Source: an uncultured Campylobacter sp. (GTDB lineage: Bacteria; Campylobacterota; Campylobacteria; Campylobacterales; Campylobacteraceae). Taken from it: a stretch of DNA of 64,000 bases. Shown here in pieces: positions 33,653 through 42,823 of this stretch. The notes under the pieces are model-generated. The model saw only the letters and a program-made list of their open reading frames with translations, had not been told where the DNA came from and did no database searches. The DNA is taken from assembly GCF_963526985.1 (NCBI RefSeq), contig NZ_CAURPW010000003.1, positions 124,001-188,000 of the forward strand, in the 5' to 3' direction. Both the position numbers and the translations under genes were made by a program. Each line of letters begins with the position of its first letter. Positions within the stretch are counted from its first letter, which is position 1.

Positions 33653-35233
33653 TTATACCCTTTTATAACCGAACCAAAACCGCGTGTTGCCGCTTTTTTC
33701 TATTTTATTTATAATCGTATCAAACATACCGTGAGTACCCAAAATCGCCGTTATCATCGAGGCTACGATACCGATAGCCATCGTAACGGCAAAGCCCTTA
33801 ACCGGTCCCGTACCGTAGGCATAAAGCACGACTGACGTGATAAGCGTGGTCAAATTTGCGTCTACGATCGCGCTCATCGCGTTTTCGTAGCCTTTTTTCA
33901 CGCTCGTTGCGATACTGACTCCGTCGCGCAGCAGCTCTCTGATACGCTCGTTTATGATGACGTTTGCATCTACGGCCATACCGATGGTTAGCACTATGCC
34001 GGCCATTCCAGGCAGCGTTAGAGCAGCGCCGAACATCGCCATCACGGCGACTAATATCAAAATATTTGCAACAAGAGCGATATTTGCCAAAATGCCGCTA
34101 AATCCGTAATAAACTATCATAAACAGCACTACTAAAACCGAGGCCGAGGCTAGCGCGATCATAGATTGTCTGATACTATCGGCGCCAAGGCTTGGTCCTA
34201 CGCTTCGTTTTTCTAGCATTTTTACCGGAGCCAAAAGAGCGCCGCTTCTAAGCGCGATAGCTACGTCGTGAGCCTCCTCGACGCTAAAATTGCCGCTTAT
34301 CTGACCGCTTCCCCCGCCGATTCTCTCGTTTATCGAAGGAGCAGAATAAACCTTGCCGTCAAGCACGATAGCTAGGCGCTTGCCGACGTTTGCGCCGGTA
34401 AAATCGCCGAAAATTCTAGCCCCTTCGGCGTTTAAGGTAAAGCTAATAACGGGCAAGCTGTTTCGCTGGTCAAAGGCCACTCTAGCGTCCGTTAGCATAG
34501 CTCCGTCAAGGACGGGGATGTTTTTTACGACGTATTTTATCTGTTCGTTTTTGACGTCCGGATAGATGATATCGCCGTAGCTCTCGGCCGCGGCCTCGCT
34601 CATAGAGTCTGCCTGCGGTTGGCGCTTTTCATCGACGGCCATCAGCTGTAGATGAGCGGCTTTTGCGATGAGATCGCGAGCGCGCTGCTCATCAGCCGCC
34701 GTTTTGATACCCGGAAGCTCAACTAGGATATTATCCTTGCCCTGTCTTGCTACCGTAGGCTCGGCTAGACCGAACTGATCGAGTCGGTTTCTAATAGTTT
34801 CTACCGCTTGATTTATCGCGTATTCGATAGTTTCGGCCTTCTCGGCGTCGGTTAAACCGATAGAGTATTTTAGACCGTCTTTTTGTACGTTAAGACCCTT
34901 GATATCCTTTAGCATACCGTCGATTTTAGCGGCTTCGTCCGCATCAAGCAGCTCAAAGTCCACCTTGTCTTCGCGGATCTTAAAGCTATCAATCAAAATG
35001 TCCTCTTTTTTCGCAAAATAGTTCACGCTAGCGGCTATAGATTTGATCTTTGAGTGCACGGCCTCCTCGGTCTCGACGCCAAGGAGCATATGAAGTCCGC
35101 CCTGCAAATCAAGTCCTAGACTGATTTTAGAGCCGCCTAGCTTGTCCGTAAACGACGGCGCGGAAAATATAATGCCCAAAATCAAAGCCAAAGCAAAGAT
35201 AATCAGCCTATACGTTATTTTGCCGTTACGCAT
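33653..35233 (-). CDS. secD: Protein translocase subunit SecD
   Basis: 526 residues. After TM1 come LGLDLQGGLHMLLGV (about 38-52), the large periplasmic P1 region, then the six-helix RND core with GMAVDANVIINERIRE (about 416-431), GYENAMSAIVDANLTTL (about 445-461) and GTGPVKGFAVT (about 473-483). It pairs with SecF and YajC in the inner membrane to pull preproteins outward. Overlaps yajC by eight bases. Confidence 0.98.
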   Translation of the reverse strand: MRNGKITYRLIIFALALILGIIFSAPSFTDKLGGSKISLGLDLQGGLHMLLGVETEEAVHSKIKSIAASVNYFAKKEDILIDSFKIREDKVDFELLDADEAAKIDGMLKDIKGLNVQKDGLKYSIGLTDAEKAETIEYAINQAVETIRNRLDQFGLAEPTVARQGKDNILVELPGIKTAADEQRARDLIAKAAHLQLMAVDEKRQPQADSMSEAAAESYGDIIYPDVKNEQIKYVVKNIPVLDGAMLTDARVAFDQRNSLPVISFTLNAEGARIFGDFTGANVGKRLAIVLDGKVYSAPSINERIGGGSGQISGNFSVEEAHDVAIALRSGALLAPVKMLEKRSVGPSLGADSIRQSMIALASASVLVVLFMIVYYGFSGILANIALVANILILVAVMAMFGAALTLPGMAGIVLTIGMAVDANVIINERIRELLRDGVSIATSVKKGYENAMSAIVDANLTTLITSVVLYAYGTGPVKGFAVTMAIGIVASMITAILGTHGMFDTIINKIEKSGNTRFWFGYKRV

Positions 35234-35516
35234 TTGCTTTCGTCTCTGTTTTTTCTATTTTTCTCGCGATAAATTCGCGTGAAACGCGCACGATTACGTC
35301 GTCGTTAAGCTTAACTCTGATAAAATCATCTTCCGGTTTTATCACCTCGCAGATTAGTCCGCCGCTAGTTATGATCTTGTCGCCTTTTTCGAGTGCGGCT
35401 ATCATCGCGGCATGAGCTTTTTGCTGTTTTTGCTGCGGTCTGATAACCAAAAAATAAAATATCGCGAAAAGCACGACTAGAGGCAGTAATGAAGCTACGA
35501 AATTTCCTTCTTGCAT
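35226..35516 (-). CDS. yajC: Preprotein translocase subunit YajC
   Basis: 96 residues: one membrane helix (about 9-25), RPQQKQQKAHAAMIAALEKGDKI and a small beta domain (TSGGLICEV...VRVSREFI), as in all YajC. Associates with SecDF. AAGGAA lies seven bases before the ATG. This binding site falls inside or against the start of the divergent lnt gene, so the two genes share their 5' region. Confidence 0.95.
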   Translation of the reverse strand: MQEGNFVASLLPLVVLFAIFYFLVIRPQQKQQKAHAAMIAALEKGDKIITSGGLICEVIKPEDDFIRVKLNDDVIVRVSREFIARKIEKTETKANA

Positions 35517-35524
35517 GGGGTTCC

Positions 35525-36790
35525 TTGATAAAAAAAATTTTAAGCCCTTATTTTAGCACTAAAATTATAATAAAAGCCTTTGTCGGCGCGATTTTAATCT
35601 CAAATTTTATACTAGCCGATCTTTTAGGCGGCGAAATTTTAAATTTCATCTCGCCGTTTTTTGCGATCGCGGGCTTTTATTTGCTACTAAAATTTGACCG
35701 CCGCGGCTTTTTTTGGACGGGATTTTTTATCGGGATTATTTGGTTCTACTGGATCAGCTTTAGCCTCGTTTATTACGAGCTTAGCTACCTCATCCCGCTT
35801 GAAATTTTAGCTATCGGGATCATCTACGGCGCGCTGTTTTTGATAGCGGGTATCCCGGCTCAAATTTGGCTAAAGGCTTTGCTGCTTATTTTAGTTTCAA
35901 GCATTCATCCTTTCGGCTTTAACTGGCTAAATTTAGAAGCCGTTTTCGTGCCGGGCATATTTGCGCCCAGTTTGCTCGCCCTTGCGTTTATTTTCGCCGC
36001 GATTTTGTGCCTATTTTACGTCAAAAACCGCCTCAAATTTATCGCTTTTGCCGCGCTTTTAGCCTGCGCAGTGCAGTATGATACGCCAAATTTTAAAACT
36101 CTGCCTTTTGAAGTAAAGCTAGCAAACACCGACGTCCCGCAAGAGCTAAAATGGGCCAAGCATCTAAAAAACGAGTTTATAAATCAAAATTTAGCCATCA
36201 TTGATGAGGCGATAAACGCCGGATTTAGAGCGATTATTTTGCCCGAGAGCGCCTTTCCCGTTTATATGACGCACGAGCGAAATTTGACCTCCGAACTACT
36301 CGAAAAATCGCAAAAGATCGCTATCGTCGCCGGCGCACTAGCTCGCCAAAACGGCACAAACTACAACTCGGCGTTTTTCTTTGACCGCGGCAAGATGCGG
36401 CGGATGGATAAATTTATCCTCGTGCCTTTTGGCGAGGAGATCCCGCTACCGGAGTTTGCGCGAGATTTGATAAATAAAATATTTTTCGGCGGAGCAAAGG
36501 ATTTTGAGACGGCAAGCACCCCTAGCAACTACGAGATAGAGGGCCTTAAAATCAGAAACGCGATCTGTTACGAAGCGACCAGGGACGAGCTATTTGAGGG
36601 GGAATTCGACGTCATGATCGCAGTGACGAACAACGGCTGGTTCGTGCCTAGCACAGAGCCAAATTTACAGCGAAATTTACTCAGATACTACGCGACGAAA
36701 TACAGCAAAGTAATCTATCACAGCGTAAACGGCTCGCCGTCTGAGATAATAACGCCAAAGCAAGGCTTGCTCGATAAATTTTTCAGATAA
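35525..36790 (+). CDS. lnt: Apolipoprotein N-acyltransferase
   Basis: Adds the third acyl chain to lipoproteins in the inner membrane. The catalytic residues are visible: Glu in ILPESAFPVY, Lys in DKFILVPFGEEIPLP and Cys in RNAICYEATRDE. Five to six N-terminal helices precede the nitrilase-like domain. Start is uncertain. The ATG at 35489 overlaps yajC by 28 bases. I prefer the TTG at 35525 (GGGG six bases upstream), giving 421 residues. Either is shorter than enteric Lnt (about 510), which is usual in this group. Confidence 0.88.
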   Translation: MIKKILSPYFSTKIIIKAFVGAILISNFILADLLGGEILNFISPFFAIAGFYLLLKFDRRGFFWTGFFIGIIWFYWISFSLVYYELSYLIPLEILAIGIIYGALFLIAGIPAQIWLKALLLILVSSIHPFGFNWLNLEAVFVPGIFAPSLLALAFIFAAILCLFYVKNRLKFIAFAALLACAVQYDTPNFKTLPFEVKLANTDVPQELKWAKHLKNEFINQNLAIIDEAINAGFRAIILPESAFPVYMTHERNLTSELLEKSQKIAIVAGALARQNGTNYNSAFFFDRGKMRRMDKFILVPFGEEIPLPEFARDLINKIFFGGAKDFETASTPSNYEIEGLKIRNAICYEATRDELFEGEFDVMIAVTNNGWFVPSTEPNLQRNLLRYYATKYSKVIYHSVNGSPSEIITPKQGLLDKFFR

Positions 36791-36801
36791 ATTTGCTAAA
36801 T

Positions 36802-37401
36802 TTAAGCGTTTTTGCGTTTGCTAAAAAGCAACCGAATTTGCAATGCCGCGTAAAAAATACAAGCCGCCACGATAATCAAAAATATAAAATCAATCGTCAT
36901 CTGCCAAAATAGCTCGCCGGGAGACCTCAGCACCCATTCGTATTCAGGCGAATTTCTTGGCTTACGATATCCGATATGATAACCCGTAAAATCCATATTT
37001 ATCAAAAAACCAGCCCACAAAATGCCGCAAAATGAAAGAAAAAATCCCACTACCGGATTTTCTTTTCTTGCTTGTTTCATCGCGCGAGCTCTATGTTTTT
37101 TACTGCCGCACAGCAAGCAAGCAGCTACGAAACCAACAAGCGTGACGACCTTGACGACTCCCATATAAGCGATATAAAGCGCGGCCTTTTGCGTAAAATC
37201 GGTATGAGAAAAAGCCCTCTCTACGGCCGGGTAAATTTTAAGCATAGCCTCCACGAAATCTCTTGCCAAAGACGAGCGAGCCAGCACGTCAAAAGGCAAT
37301 ACAAAAATGCCTAGCGCGCAGATAAAATAAAAAGCGCAAAGCCCGAGCAAAACGAGTCCGAGCGCCTTGTTTTCACCGTTTTGTTTTGCTTCTGTTTGCA
37401 T
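36802..37401 (-). CDS. Four-helix membrane protein, unknown function
   Basis: I start at the ATG at 37401 (MQTEAKQNGENKALG), preceded by AGAGAG, rather than nine codons earlier. The 199 residues contain about four hydrophobic segments: LVLLGLCAFYFICALGIF, ALYIAYMGVVKVVTLVGFVA, VVGFFLSFCGILWAGF and IDFIFLIIVAACIFYAAL. There is a charged cytoplasmic stretch CGSKKHRARAMKQARKE. I do not recognise the family. It is convergent with lnt and downstream of metK but separated from it by metK's terminator. Confidence 0.7.
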   Translation of the reverse strand: MQTEAKQNGENKALGLVLLGLCAFYFICALGIFVLPFDVLARSSLARDFVEAMLKIYPAVERAFSHTDFTQKAALYIAYMGVVKVVTLVGFVAACLLCGSKKHRARAMKQARKENPVVGFFLSFCGILWAGFLINMDFTGYHIGYRKPRNSPEYEWVLRSPGELFWQMTIDFIFLIIVAACIFYAALQIRLLFSKRKNA

Positions 37402-37500
37402 TTTAACTCTCTTTAAAATTTGTCGCACGTTTTTGAAGCAAATTTAAGACGTAAAGCGGGACGAAATTTCATACGAAGCCTTAAATTTGAGGGTAAATTT

Positions 37501-37526
37501 AAGCCCGCATTAAATTTAGCGGGCTT
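37501..37526 (-). terminator. metK terminator
   Basis: AAGCCCGC (37501-37508) and GCGGGCTT (37519-37526) form an 8-bp stem with a 10-base loop, just after the metK stop on minus, followed by AAATTT. Good hairpin, weak U-tract. Confidence 0.7.
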
Positions 37527-37532
37527 GAGAGA

Positions 37533-38735
37533 TTATTTAATCAAAGCCTTAAAAGTACCTACCGCATCAAGCTTTTCCCACGGATATTTGGCGTTTCCGA
37601 CTTGACCTTTGGCTGCTACTTTAGCGTATAGAAACGTATCTTTGCCGGGTTTATCTAGGCCGAATTTATTCGTGATCCAGCGCGGAGTGAGGGCGAAGTT
37701 TTCGCTAACGAAATTTGACAGCATATCGTCGTTTATGCCCGAGATCTGCGTGCCCATCGTATCGACGCTGACGGATGTAGGCTTTGCCATACCGATAGCG
37801 TAGCTTAGCTGGACGATGCATTTTTTAGCAAGGCCGGCCGCGACTATATTTTTAGCTATCCAGCGCGCCGCATAAAGGCCGCTACGATCGACTTTCGTGT
37901 AGTCTTTGCTGCTTTGCGCGCCGCCGCCTATCGGGCTATATCCGCCAAAGCTATCTACGATGAGCTTGCGACCCGTTAGTCCGCTATCGTGAAGCGAGCT
38001 GTGATTTACGTAGCGGCCGGTCGGGTTGATGTAGATTAGCGTTTTGCTTTTATCATAGAGGTCTTTAGGCAAGCCCGCATCGTCGATGAGGGTTTGCACC
38101 AGGGCGCGTAGCTCCTCTATCTTCATCGTCTCGACGCAAGGGGCCGAAACAACGATAGTGTGGATGCTTTGAGGTTTGCAGTTTTCAAAGTTATCCTTCG
38201 TGCCGTAGTCTATGGTGACCTGAGTTTTGATATCGACGCCGAGTTTATCGGGATTAGCTTTGGCAAATTTATAAACCTTGTCGCAAAGCATTCTGGCGTA
38301 GGTTATGGCTGCTGGCATATATTCGTTCGCTTCGCAGCTGGCAAAGCCAAACATTATGCCCTGATCCCCTGCGCCTATCTCGCCGCCTTCTTGGTCGACG
38401 CCTTGATTTATATCCGAGCTTTGCTGATTTACGCAGACTTTTATCTCGATGTCGTCTGGATGCAGGCACTGCTCTTTAGTAAATTTAGACTTGCCGTCGT
38501 AGCCGATTTTTGCTAACGCGTTTTTAACGATCGCCTCGTAGTCTTTAAAACTTAGCTTAACCTTAGAGTTTATCTCGCCGCCTATTATAATGTTTTTACC
38601 CGCGACAAAAACCTCGCTAGCGACGCGACCGTTTGGATCTTGCATCAAGATCGTATCGACGATGCTATCTGCGATGATATCGGCGCATTTGTCCGGATGC
38701 CCCGGACTTACCACTTCTGAAGTAAATAGATACAT
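37533..38735 (-). CDS. metK: S-adenosylmethionine synthetase
   Basis: Makes SAM from ATP and methionine. 400 residues: FTSEVVSPGHPDKCAD (about 4-19) binds the polyphosphate, GAGDQGIMFG (about 128-137) and GGGAQSSKDYTKVDRSG (about 267-283; canonical GGAFSGKDPTKVDRS) complete the active site. The third motif therefore reads ggAqSSKD, with one substitution (F to Q) in the loop. AAAGGAAACGCT precedes the ATG. Divergent from sstT. SAM also feeds the DNA methylation discussed for AAATTT sites. Confidence 0.97.
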   Translation of the reverse strand: MYLFTSEVVSPGHPDKCADIIADSIVDTILMQDPNGRVASEVFVAGKNIIIGGEINSKVKLSFKDYEAIVKNALAKIGYDGKSKFTKEQCLHPDDIEIKVCVNQQSSDINQGVDQEGGEIGAGDQGIMFGFASCEANEYMPAAITYARMLCDKVYKFAKANPDKLGVDIKTQVTIDYGTKDNFENCKPQSIHTIVVSAPCVETMKIEELRALVQTLIDDAGLPKDLYDKSKTLIYINPTGRYVNHSSLHDSGLTGRKLIVDSFGGYSPIGGGAQSSKDYTKVDRSGLYAARWIAKNIVAAGLAKKCIVQLSYAIGMAKPTSVSVDTMGTQISGINDDMLSNFVSENFALTPRWITNKFGLDKPGKDTFLYAKVAAKGQVGNAKYPWEKLDAVGTFKALIK

Positions 38736-38766
38736 AGCGTTTCCTTTTATAAAATTTAATCTCGCA

Positions 38767-38772
38767 ATTGTA
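38767..38772 (-). promoter_or_regulatory. -10 element of the metK promoter
   Basis: TACAAT on minus (TGTTACAATTG), 32 bases before the metK ATG. Confidence 0.5.
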
Positions 38773-38811
38773 ACATTTCATAATAAAATTGAAATTAATC
38801 TCGCTCAAAGC

Positions 38812-38841
38812 TTGTAAATTCGGCATAAATTCGGCTATAAT
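38812..38841 (+). promoter_or_regulatory. sstT promoter
   Basis: TTGTAA (38812-38817) and TATAAT (38836-38841) with an 18-base spacer on plus. It lies 39 bases before the sstT ATG, which is preceded by AAGTAAGGACAC. Confidence 0.7.
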
Positions 38842-38879
38842 CCTAAACTAAAATTAAACTTTAAAGTAAGGACACTAGA

Positions 38880-40184
38880 ATGTTTGGCAAACTGGCAAAA
38901 CGATACGCCGACGGAAATTTGATCGTTCAAATTCTAATCGGCATCCTACTGGGGGCGGCGATAGGCTTTTGGACGCATAGTCAATCGGCGGATTTTAACA
39001 AGCTCATAGCAGAGGGCGTAACCGATACGGCGCAGCTAGCCGCGGCTAAAAAAGGGCTAACGGACGCGGCAAATTCGGTAGCAAATTCTATCGCCGTTTT
39101 GGGCGATCTCTTCGTCGGAGCGCTTAAAGCCATCGCGCCGATTCTGGTTTTTGTGCTAGTGGCGGCCTCTATCATCGTAAAAGAATTCGGCCACTCCAAA
39201 GGCATGCAAAAAGTAGTCGGGCTATATCTAGTAGGTACGTTTTTAGCTGCCGTGGTTGCCGTGGTCGCTAGTTTTCTTTTTCCTACGGAGCTTATGCTAA
39301 AAGGCGTACAAAGCGCCGATATGAGCGCGCCGCAAGGTATCGTAGAGGTGCTAAAAGACCTCATCTTTAAAATGGTTCAAAACCCTATCACCGCGCTTTC
39401 TAGCGGCAACTACATAGGCATCATTACCTGGGCCGTGGGCGGCGGTATCGCGATGAGATTTTGCACCGCCGAGACTAAAAAAGTATTCCAAGACGTTAGC
39501 GACGGCGTGACTAAAATCGTTAGATTTATCATCCGTCTCGCGCCGTTTGGTATCTTTGGTCTAGTTACCATTAGCATCCATAATACCGGCTTTGACGCGC
39601 TTGCTGGCTACCTAAAGCTAATCCTCGTTCTAGTAGGCTCCATGGCCTTCGTTTCTTTCGTCGTTTATCCTGCGATAGTGTTTGTCCTAACCAAGAAAAA
39701 TCCTTATCCGCTCGTGATGACTTGCGTGAGAGAGAGCGCGGTTACGGCGTTTTTCACCCGCAGCTCGGCGGCAAACATCCCCGTAAATATGGCGCTTTGC
39801 AAAAAGCTAGGACTAAAAGAGGAGCTCTACTCGATCTCGATCCCTCTAGGAGCTACCATAAACATGGGCGGAGCTGCCGTAACTATCGGCGTTTTGGCGC
39901 TTGCGGCGGTAAACTCGATCCCCTCTATCACGGTTGATTTTGGCGACGCGTTACTGCTTTGCTTTATCTCGGCTCTTGGCGCGTGCGGGGCTTCGGGCGT
40001 TGCGGGCGGTTCGCTACTGCTAGTGCCGCTTGCTTGCGCGCTATTTGGCATCGGTAACGACATCGCGATGCAAGTTGTCGGCGTAGGGTTTATCATCGGC
40101 GTGATCCAAGACTCGGTAGAAACAGCCGTAAATAGCGCCTCAGACGTGCTTTTCACGGCCGTAGCGTCTGAAACGTCAGAGTAA
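38880..40184 (+). CDS. sstT: Serine/threonine:Na+ symporter
   Basis: Dicarboxylate/amino acid:cation symporter family, 434 residues with eight helices and two re-entrant loops. Markers: GILLGAAIGFW (about 21-31), the serine-rich hairpin FFTRSSAANIPVNM (about 290-303), the Na+ site region IPLGATINMGGAAVTIGVLA (described, about 321-340) and GVAGGSLLLVPLA (about 379-391). The NMGG form fits the SstT branch. Serine is a main carbon source for campylobacters, so this is probably a nutrient importer in the inner membrane. Confidence 0.93.
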   Translation: MFGKLAKRYADGNLIVQILIGILLGAAIGFWTHSQSADFNKLIAEGVTDTAQLAAAKKGLTDAANSVANSIAVLGDLFVGALKAIAPILVFVLVAASIIVKEFGHSKGMQKVVGLYLVGTFLAAVVAVVASFLFPTELMLKGVQSADMSAPQGIVEVLKDLIFKMVQNPITALSSGNYIGIITWAVGGGIAMRFCTAETKKVFQDVSDGVTKIVRFIIRLAPFGIFGLVTISIHNTGFDALAGYLKLILVLVGSMAFVSFVVYPAIVFVLTKKNPYPLVMTCVRESAVTAFFTRSSAANIPVNMALCKKLGLKEELYSISIPLGATINMGGAAVTIGVLALAAVNSIPSITVDFGDALLLCFISALGACGASGVAGGSLLLVPLACALFGIGNDIAMQVVGVGFIIGVIQDSVETAVNSASDVLFTAVASETSE

Positions 40185-40200
40185 ATTTAAGGTCGCAAAA

Positions 40201-41922
40201 ATGAACGTTTGGGACTTAACCCCGCTTTTTAAAAACGAAAAAGAGCTGGAGATTTCGGCTCTTTCGTTGCAAAACGAGTGCGAAAAATTTGAAGCCAAAT
40301 ACTCGGATAAGTTTTTAAATTTAAGAGACGAGGAGTTTTTAGGCGCGCTTAGCGAGTATGAAAATTTACTAGAAAACATCGCTCGCGTGCAAATTTACGT
40401 GAGCCTAGTTTTTTCAAAAGACACCTCAAAGGGCGCGTTTTACGCCAAATTTGACGAGCTTAGCTCAAAGGCGCAAAATCATCTGCTATTTTTCGAGCTT
40501 AAATTTAACGAATTTGACGAAGCCAGACAAAACAAAATCATCGCCAAAAGCGCGAGACTCGGCTACTATCTAGCCAATATCGCAAAAGAAAAAGCCCACC
40601 AGCTAAGCCTAAAAGAGGAGCAAATTTTACTCCGCACGGCAAACACGGGCGCGGAAGGCTTTTCGCGGCTTTTTGACGAGACGCTAAGCGCGCTTAAGTT
40701 TAAATTTAAGGGCGAGATGTTAGGCGAAGAGGAGATTTTATCCAAACTTCACAGCCCGGACCGAGCCGAGCGAAAAGCAGCCGCAAAGAGCCTCTCGGGC
40801 GGCCTAGCACCGCAGCAGCATCTGCTTAGCTACATCTATAATATGATAAAAACCAGCCTAAAAACCAGCTGCGAGCTGAGGAATTTTGACCTGCCCGAAA
40901 GCCCGCGGCATTTCTCAAACCAAACGACCAAGGCTAGCGTAGACGCGCTCATACAGGCTGCTGAAACGAGCTTTGATCTGCCGATTAAATTTTACGAAAA
41001 AAAGCGTAAAATTTTAGGCCTTAAAAAGCTTTACGACTACGATAGATACGCACCGCTTGAGCAGAGTAAGAGCGTTTATAAATTTGAAGAGTGCAAAAAA
41101 ATCGTACTTGAGACTTTTGCCAAATTTAGCCCAAAATTCGGCGATATAGCCGCTCGCGCGTTTAAAGAAGGCTGGATCGACGTATATCCTGCGCGAAATA
41201 AACGAGGCGGCGCCTTTTCTCAATCAGGCGTCGCAAATGCTCATCCTTACGTACTTTTAAACCACACCGACGAGAGGCGGGATCTTTTTACCCTAGCGCA
41301 CGAGCTAGGCCACGCCGCACATCAAAATCTAGCCTATGAAAGCGTAGGATTTCTAAACGCCGACACGCCGCTAACTACGGCGGAGACGGCATCGGTGTTT
41401 TGCGAGATGTTGGTTTTCGATCACGTAAAAAGCACGCTAAAAGGCAAAGAAAAAACTGCCCTACTCGCGGGCAAGATCGAGGATATCTTCGCTACGCTTT
41501 ATCGCCAGATAAACTTCACGACCTTTGAGCGCCGAGTTCACGCGCATGAGGGCGAGATAAGTGCTGATGAGCTAAATAAAATTTGGCTCGAAGAGAGCTC
41601 TAAGATGTTCGGGCCAAGCGTCACGCTAAACGACTACTACAAAATTTGGTGGAGCTACATCCCGCACTTTATCCACACGCCGTTTTACTGCTACGCCTAC
41701 TCCTACGCGCAGCTTTTGGTGCTGGCGATTTTTGGGCTTTATAAAAGCGGCAAATGCGAAAATTTCGTGCAAATTTACACCGAGTTTTTAAGCGCGGGCG
41801 GCTCACGCTCGCCAAAAGAGCTGGTCGGGATGTTCGGTTTTGATATCGAGGACGCGGCGTTTTGGCAAATCGGCATAAACGAGGTTAGAAAGCTAGTGGA
41901 GGAGTTTTGCCAAGAAGCGTAG
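40201..41922 (+). CDS. pepF: Oligoendopeptidase F (M3 metallopeptidase)
   Basis: 573 residues. Zinc motif HELGHAAH (about 362-369) in FTLAHELGHAAHQ, with the third ligand Glu in TTAETASVFCEML (about 389-401). N-terminal PepF-type helical region, C-terminal M3 part with YYKIWWSYIPHFIHTPFY-type substrate residues. Cytoplasmic, degrades short peptides. It starts 16 bases after sstT, so the two likely form an operon, matching the conserved Campylobacter gene order. Confidence 0.95.
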   Translation: MNVWDLTPLFKNEKELEISALSLQNECEKFEAKYSDKFLNLRDEEFLGALSEYENLLENIARVQIYVSLVFSKDTSKGAFYAKFDELSSKAQNHLLFFELKFNEFDEARQNKIIAKSARLGYYLANIAKEKAHQLSLKEEQILLRTANTGAEGFSRLFDETLSALKFKFKGEMLGEEEILSKLHSPDRAERKAAAKSLSGGLAPQQHLLSYIYNMIKTSLKTSCELRNFDLPESPRHFSNQTTKASVDALIQAAETSFDLPIKFYEKKRKILGLKKLYDYDRYAPLEQSKSVYKFEECKKIVLETFAKFSPKFGDIAARAFKEGWIDVYPARNKRGGAFSQSGVANAHPYVLLNHTDERRDLFTLAHELGHAAHQNLAYESVGFLNADTPLTTAETASVFCEMLVFDHVKSTLKGKEKTALLAGKIEDIFATLYRQINFTTFERRVHAHEGEISADELNKIWLEESSKMFGPSVTLNDYYKIWWSYIPHFIHTPFYCYAYSYAQLLVLAIFGLYKSGKCENFVQIYTEFLSAGGSRSPKELVGMFGFDIEDAAFWQIGINEVRKLVEEFCQEA

Positions 41923-42018
41923 CGAGCGTAAATTTGACGCTAAATTTTGCGTTAATTCAAGGTTAAATTCGGCGCCGAGGCAGACGGTAAAATTTAAAAA
42001 AGCACAAAAGGAGGCAAA

Positions 42019-42456
42019 ATGCTTGATGAGATTTTAGACGACGAGAAATTTTCGGCGATAATGAAACGCCACGTTTTTGAGTGCGTGGAGTATATGCTAA
42101 AAAACGACCGCGCGTTTTCGGCGATGGCTAACCTTGATCTAGTCAAATTTGACCCCGAGCTGCCTGAGTATATTAGCAGCACCTTTACGGCTCCCGTTAT
42201 CGTCTTTACGCTTGCGGGCTACACTTTTAGCAGCGCTAAGCTAACGCCGGAGGAGTTAAGCTTCGAGGCTGGCTTCGGTAAGGAAAATTTCGCCAGCGTC
42301 GTTAGCTTTCCGCTTGGAGCTATCGTTCAAATTTTAGTAGAAAACAGCCCGATTTTAGTAAATTTTTCCGTATACAAAACTCAAAAAAGCCAGCTCGAAA
42401 AATCAATGTCGGCGCTAATGTCAAACCCGAATAATAAAGATTTATTTAAAAAGTGA
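42019..42456 (+). CDS. Putative SspB-like protein
   Basis: 145 residues, not a clear family member by signature. The segment AKLTPEELSFEAGFGKENFASVVSFPLGAIVQILVENS, about residues 73-110 (described piecewise), has the same order of features as SspB: a short loop ending in an F-x-A-x-F strand, a hydrophobic strand with P, then the helix with ILVENS before a final strand ILVNF. SspB delivers ssrA-tagged proteins to ClpXP. The C-terminal tail is polar, as in SspB. Good AAGGAGG site. The stop overlaps the next gene's GTG. Confidence 0.5.
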   Translation: MLDEILDDEKFSAIMKRHVFECVEYMLKNDRAFSAMANLDLVKFDPELPEYISSTFTAPVIVFTLAGYTFSSAKLTPEELSFEAGFGKENFASVVSFPLGAIVQILVENSPILVNFSVYKTQKSQLEKSMSALMSNPNNKDLFKK

Positions 42457-42674
42457 GCAAAATTTTATCCGCCGTTTTGCTCGCGCTATTTTTTATAGGT
42501 TTACTTTTATACGCTTTTCCTTCATTCAAGTCGGGCGATATTAGTTTTGCCCAAATAGGCGGCTTTATAGCGCTCACTACGTTTTGCGCATGTATTTTGA
42601 CGGACGCGGATTTCGTCTTAAATTTGCTAAATTTACTTAAGCAAAACGCTATATTATTGCAGCGATTTTGCTAG
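42453..42674 (+). CDS. Small two-helix membrane protein
   Basis: 73 residues beginning at a GTG that overlaps the upstream stop (GTGA), so it is probably translationally coupled. Two hydrophobic segments: ILSAVLLALFFIGLLLYAF and IGGFIALTTFCACILTDADFVLNLL. Family unknown. It follows the SspB-like gene and precedes the iron-receptor promoter region. Confidence 0.55.
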   Translation: MSKILSAVLLALFFIGLLLYAFPSFKSGDISFAQIGGFIALTTFCACILTDADFVLNLLNLLKQNAILLQRFC

Positions 42675-42756
42675 TAACGATTCTCTTATTTCTTAATATC
42701 AAAAATTAACTTGTAATTTTTAAACTAAATTCTATTTTTTAATCAAACTATAAACG

Positions 42757-42806
42757 AATATTTATTATCATTTCGTATTTTATAGCAAATGAATATCAAA
42801 ATTATC
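42757..42806 (+). promoter_or_regulatory. Candidate Fur-box region upstream of the TonB receptor
   Basis: AT-rich with two ATTATC/GATAAT-type words: AATATTTATTATCATTTCG (42757-42775) and ATATCAAAATTATCG (from 42793). These resemble the NATA/ATNAT repeats bound by Fur. Iron-repressed expression of the receptor is therefore plausible. Palindromy is incomplete, so confidence is low. Confidence 0.4.
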
Positions 42807-42823
42807 GTTAATAAGGATAGAAA

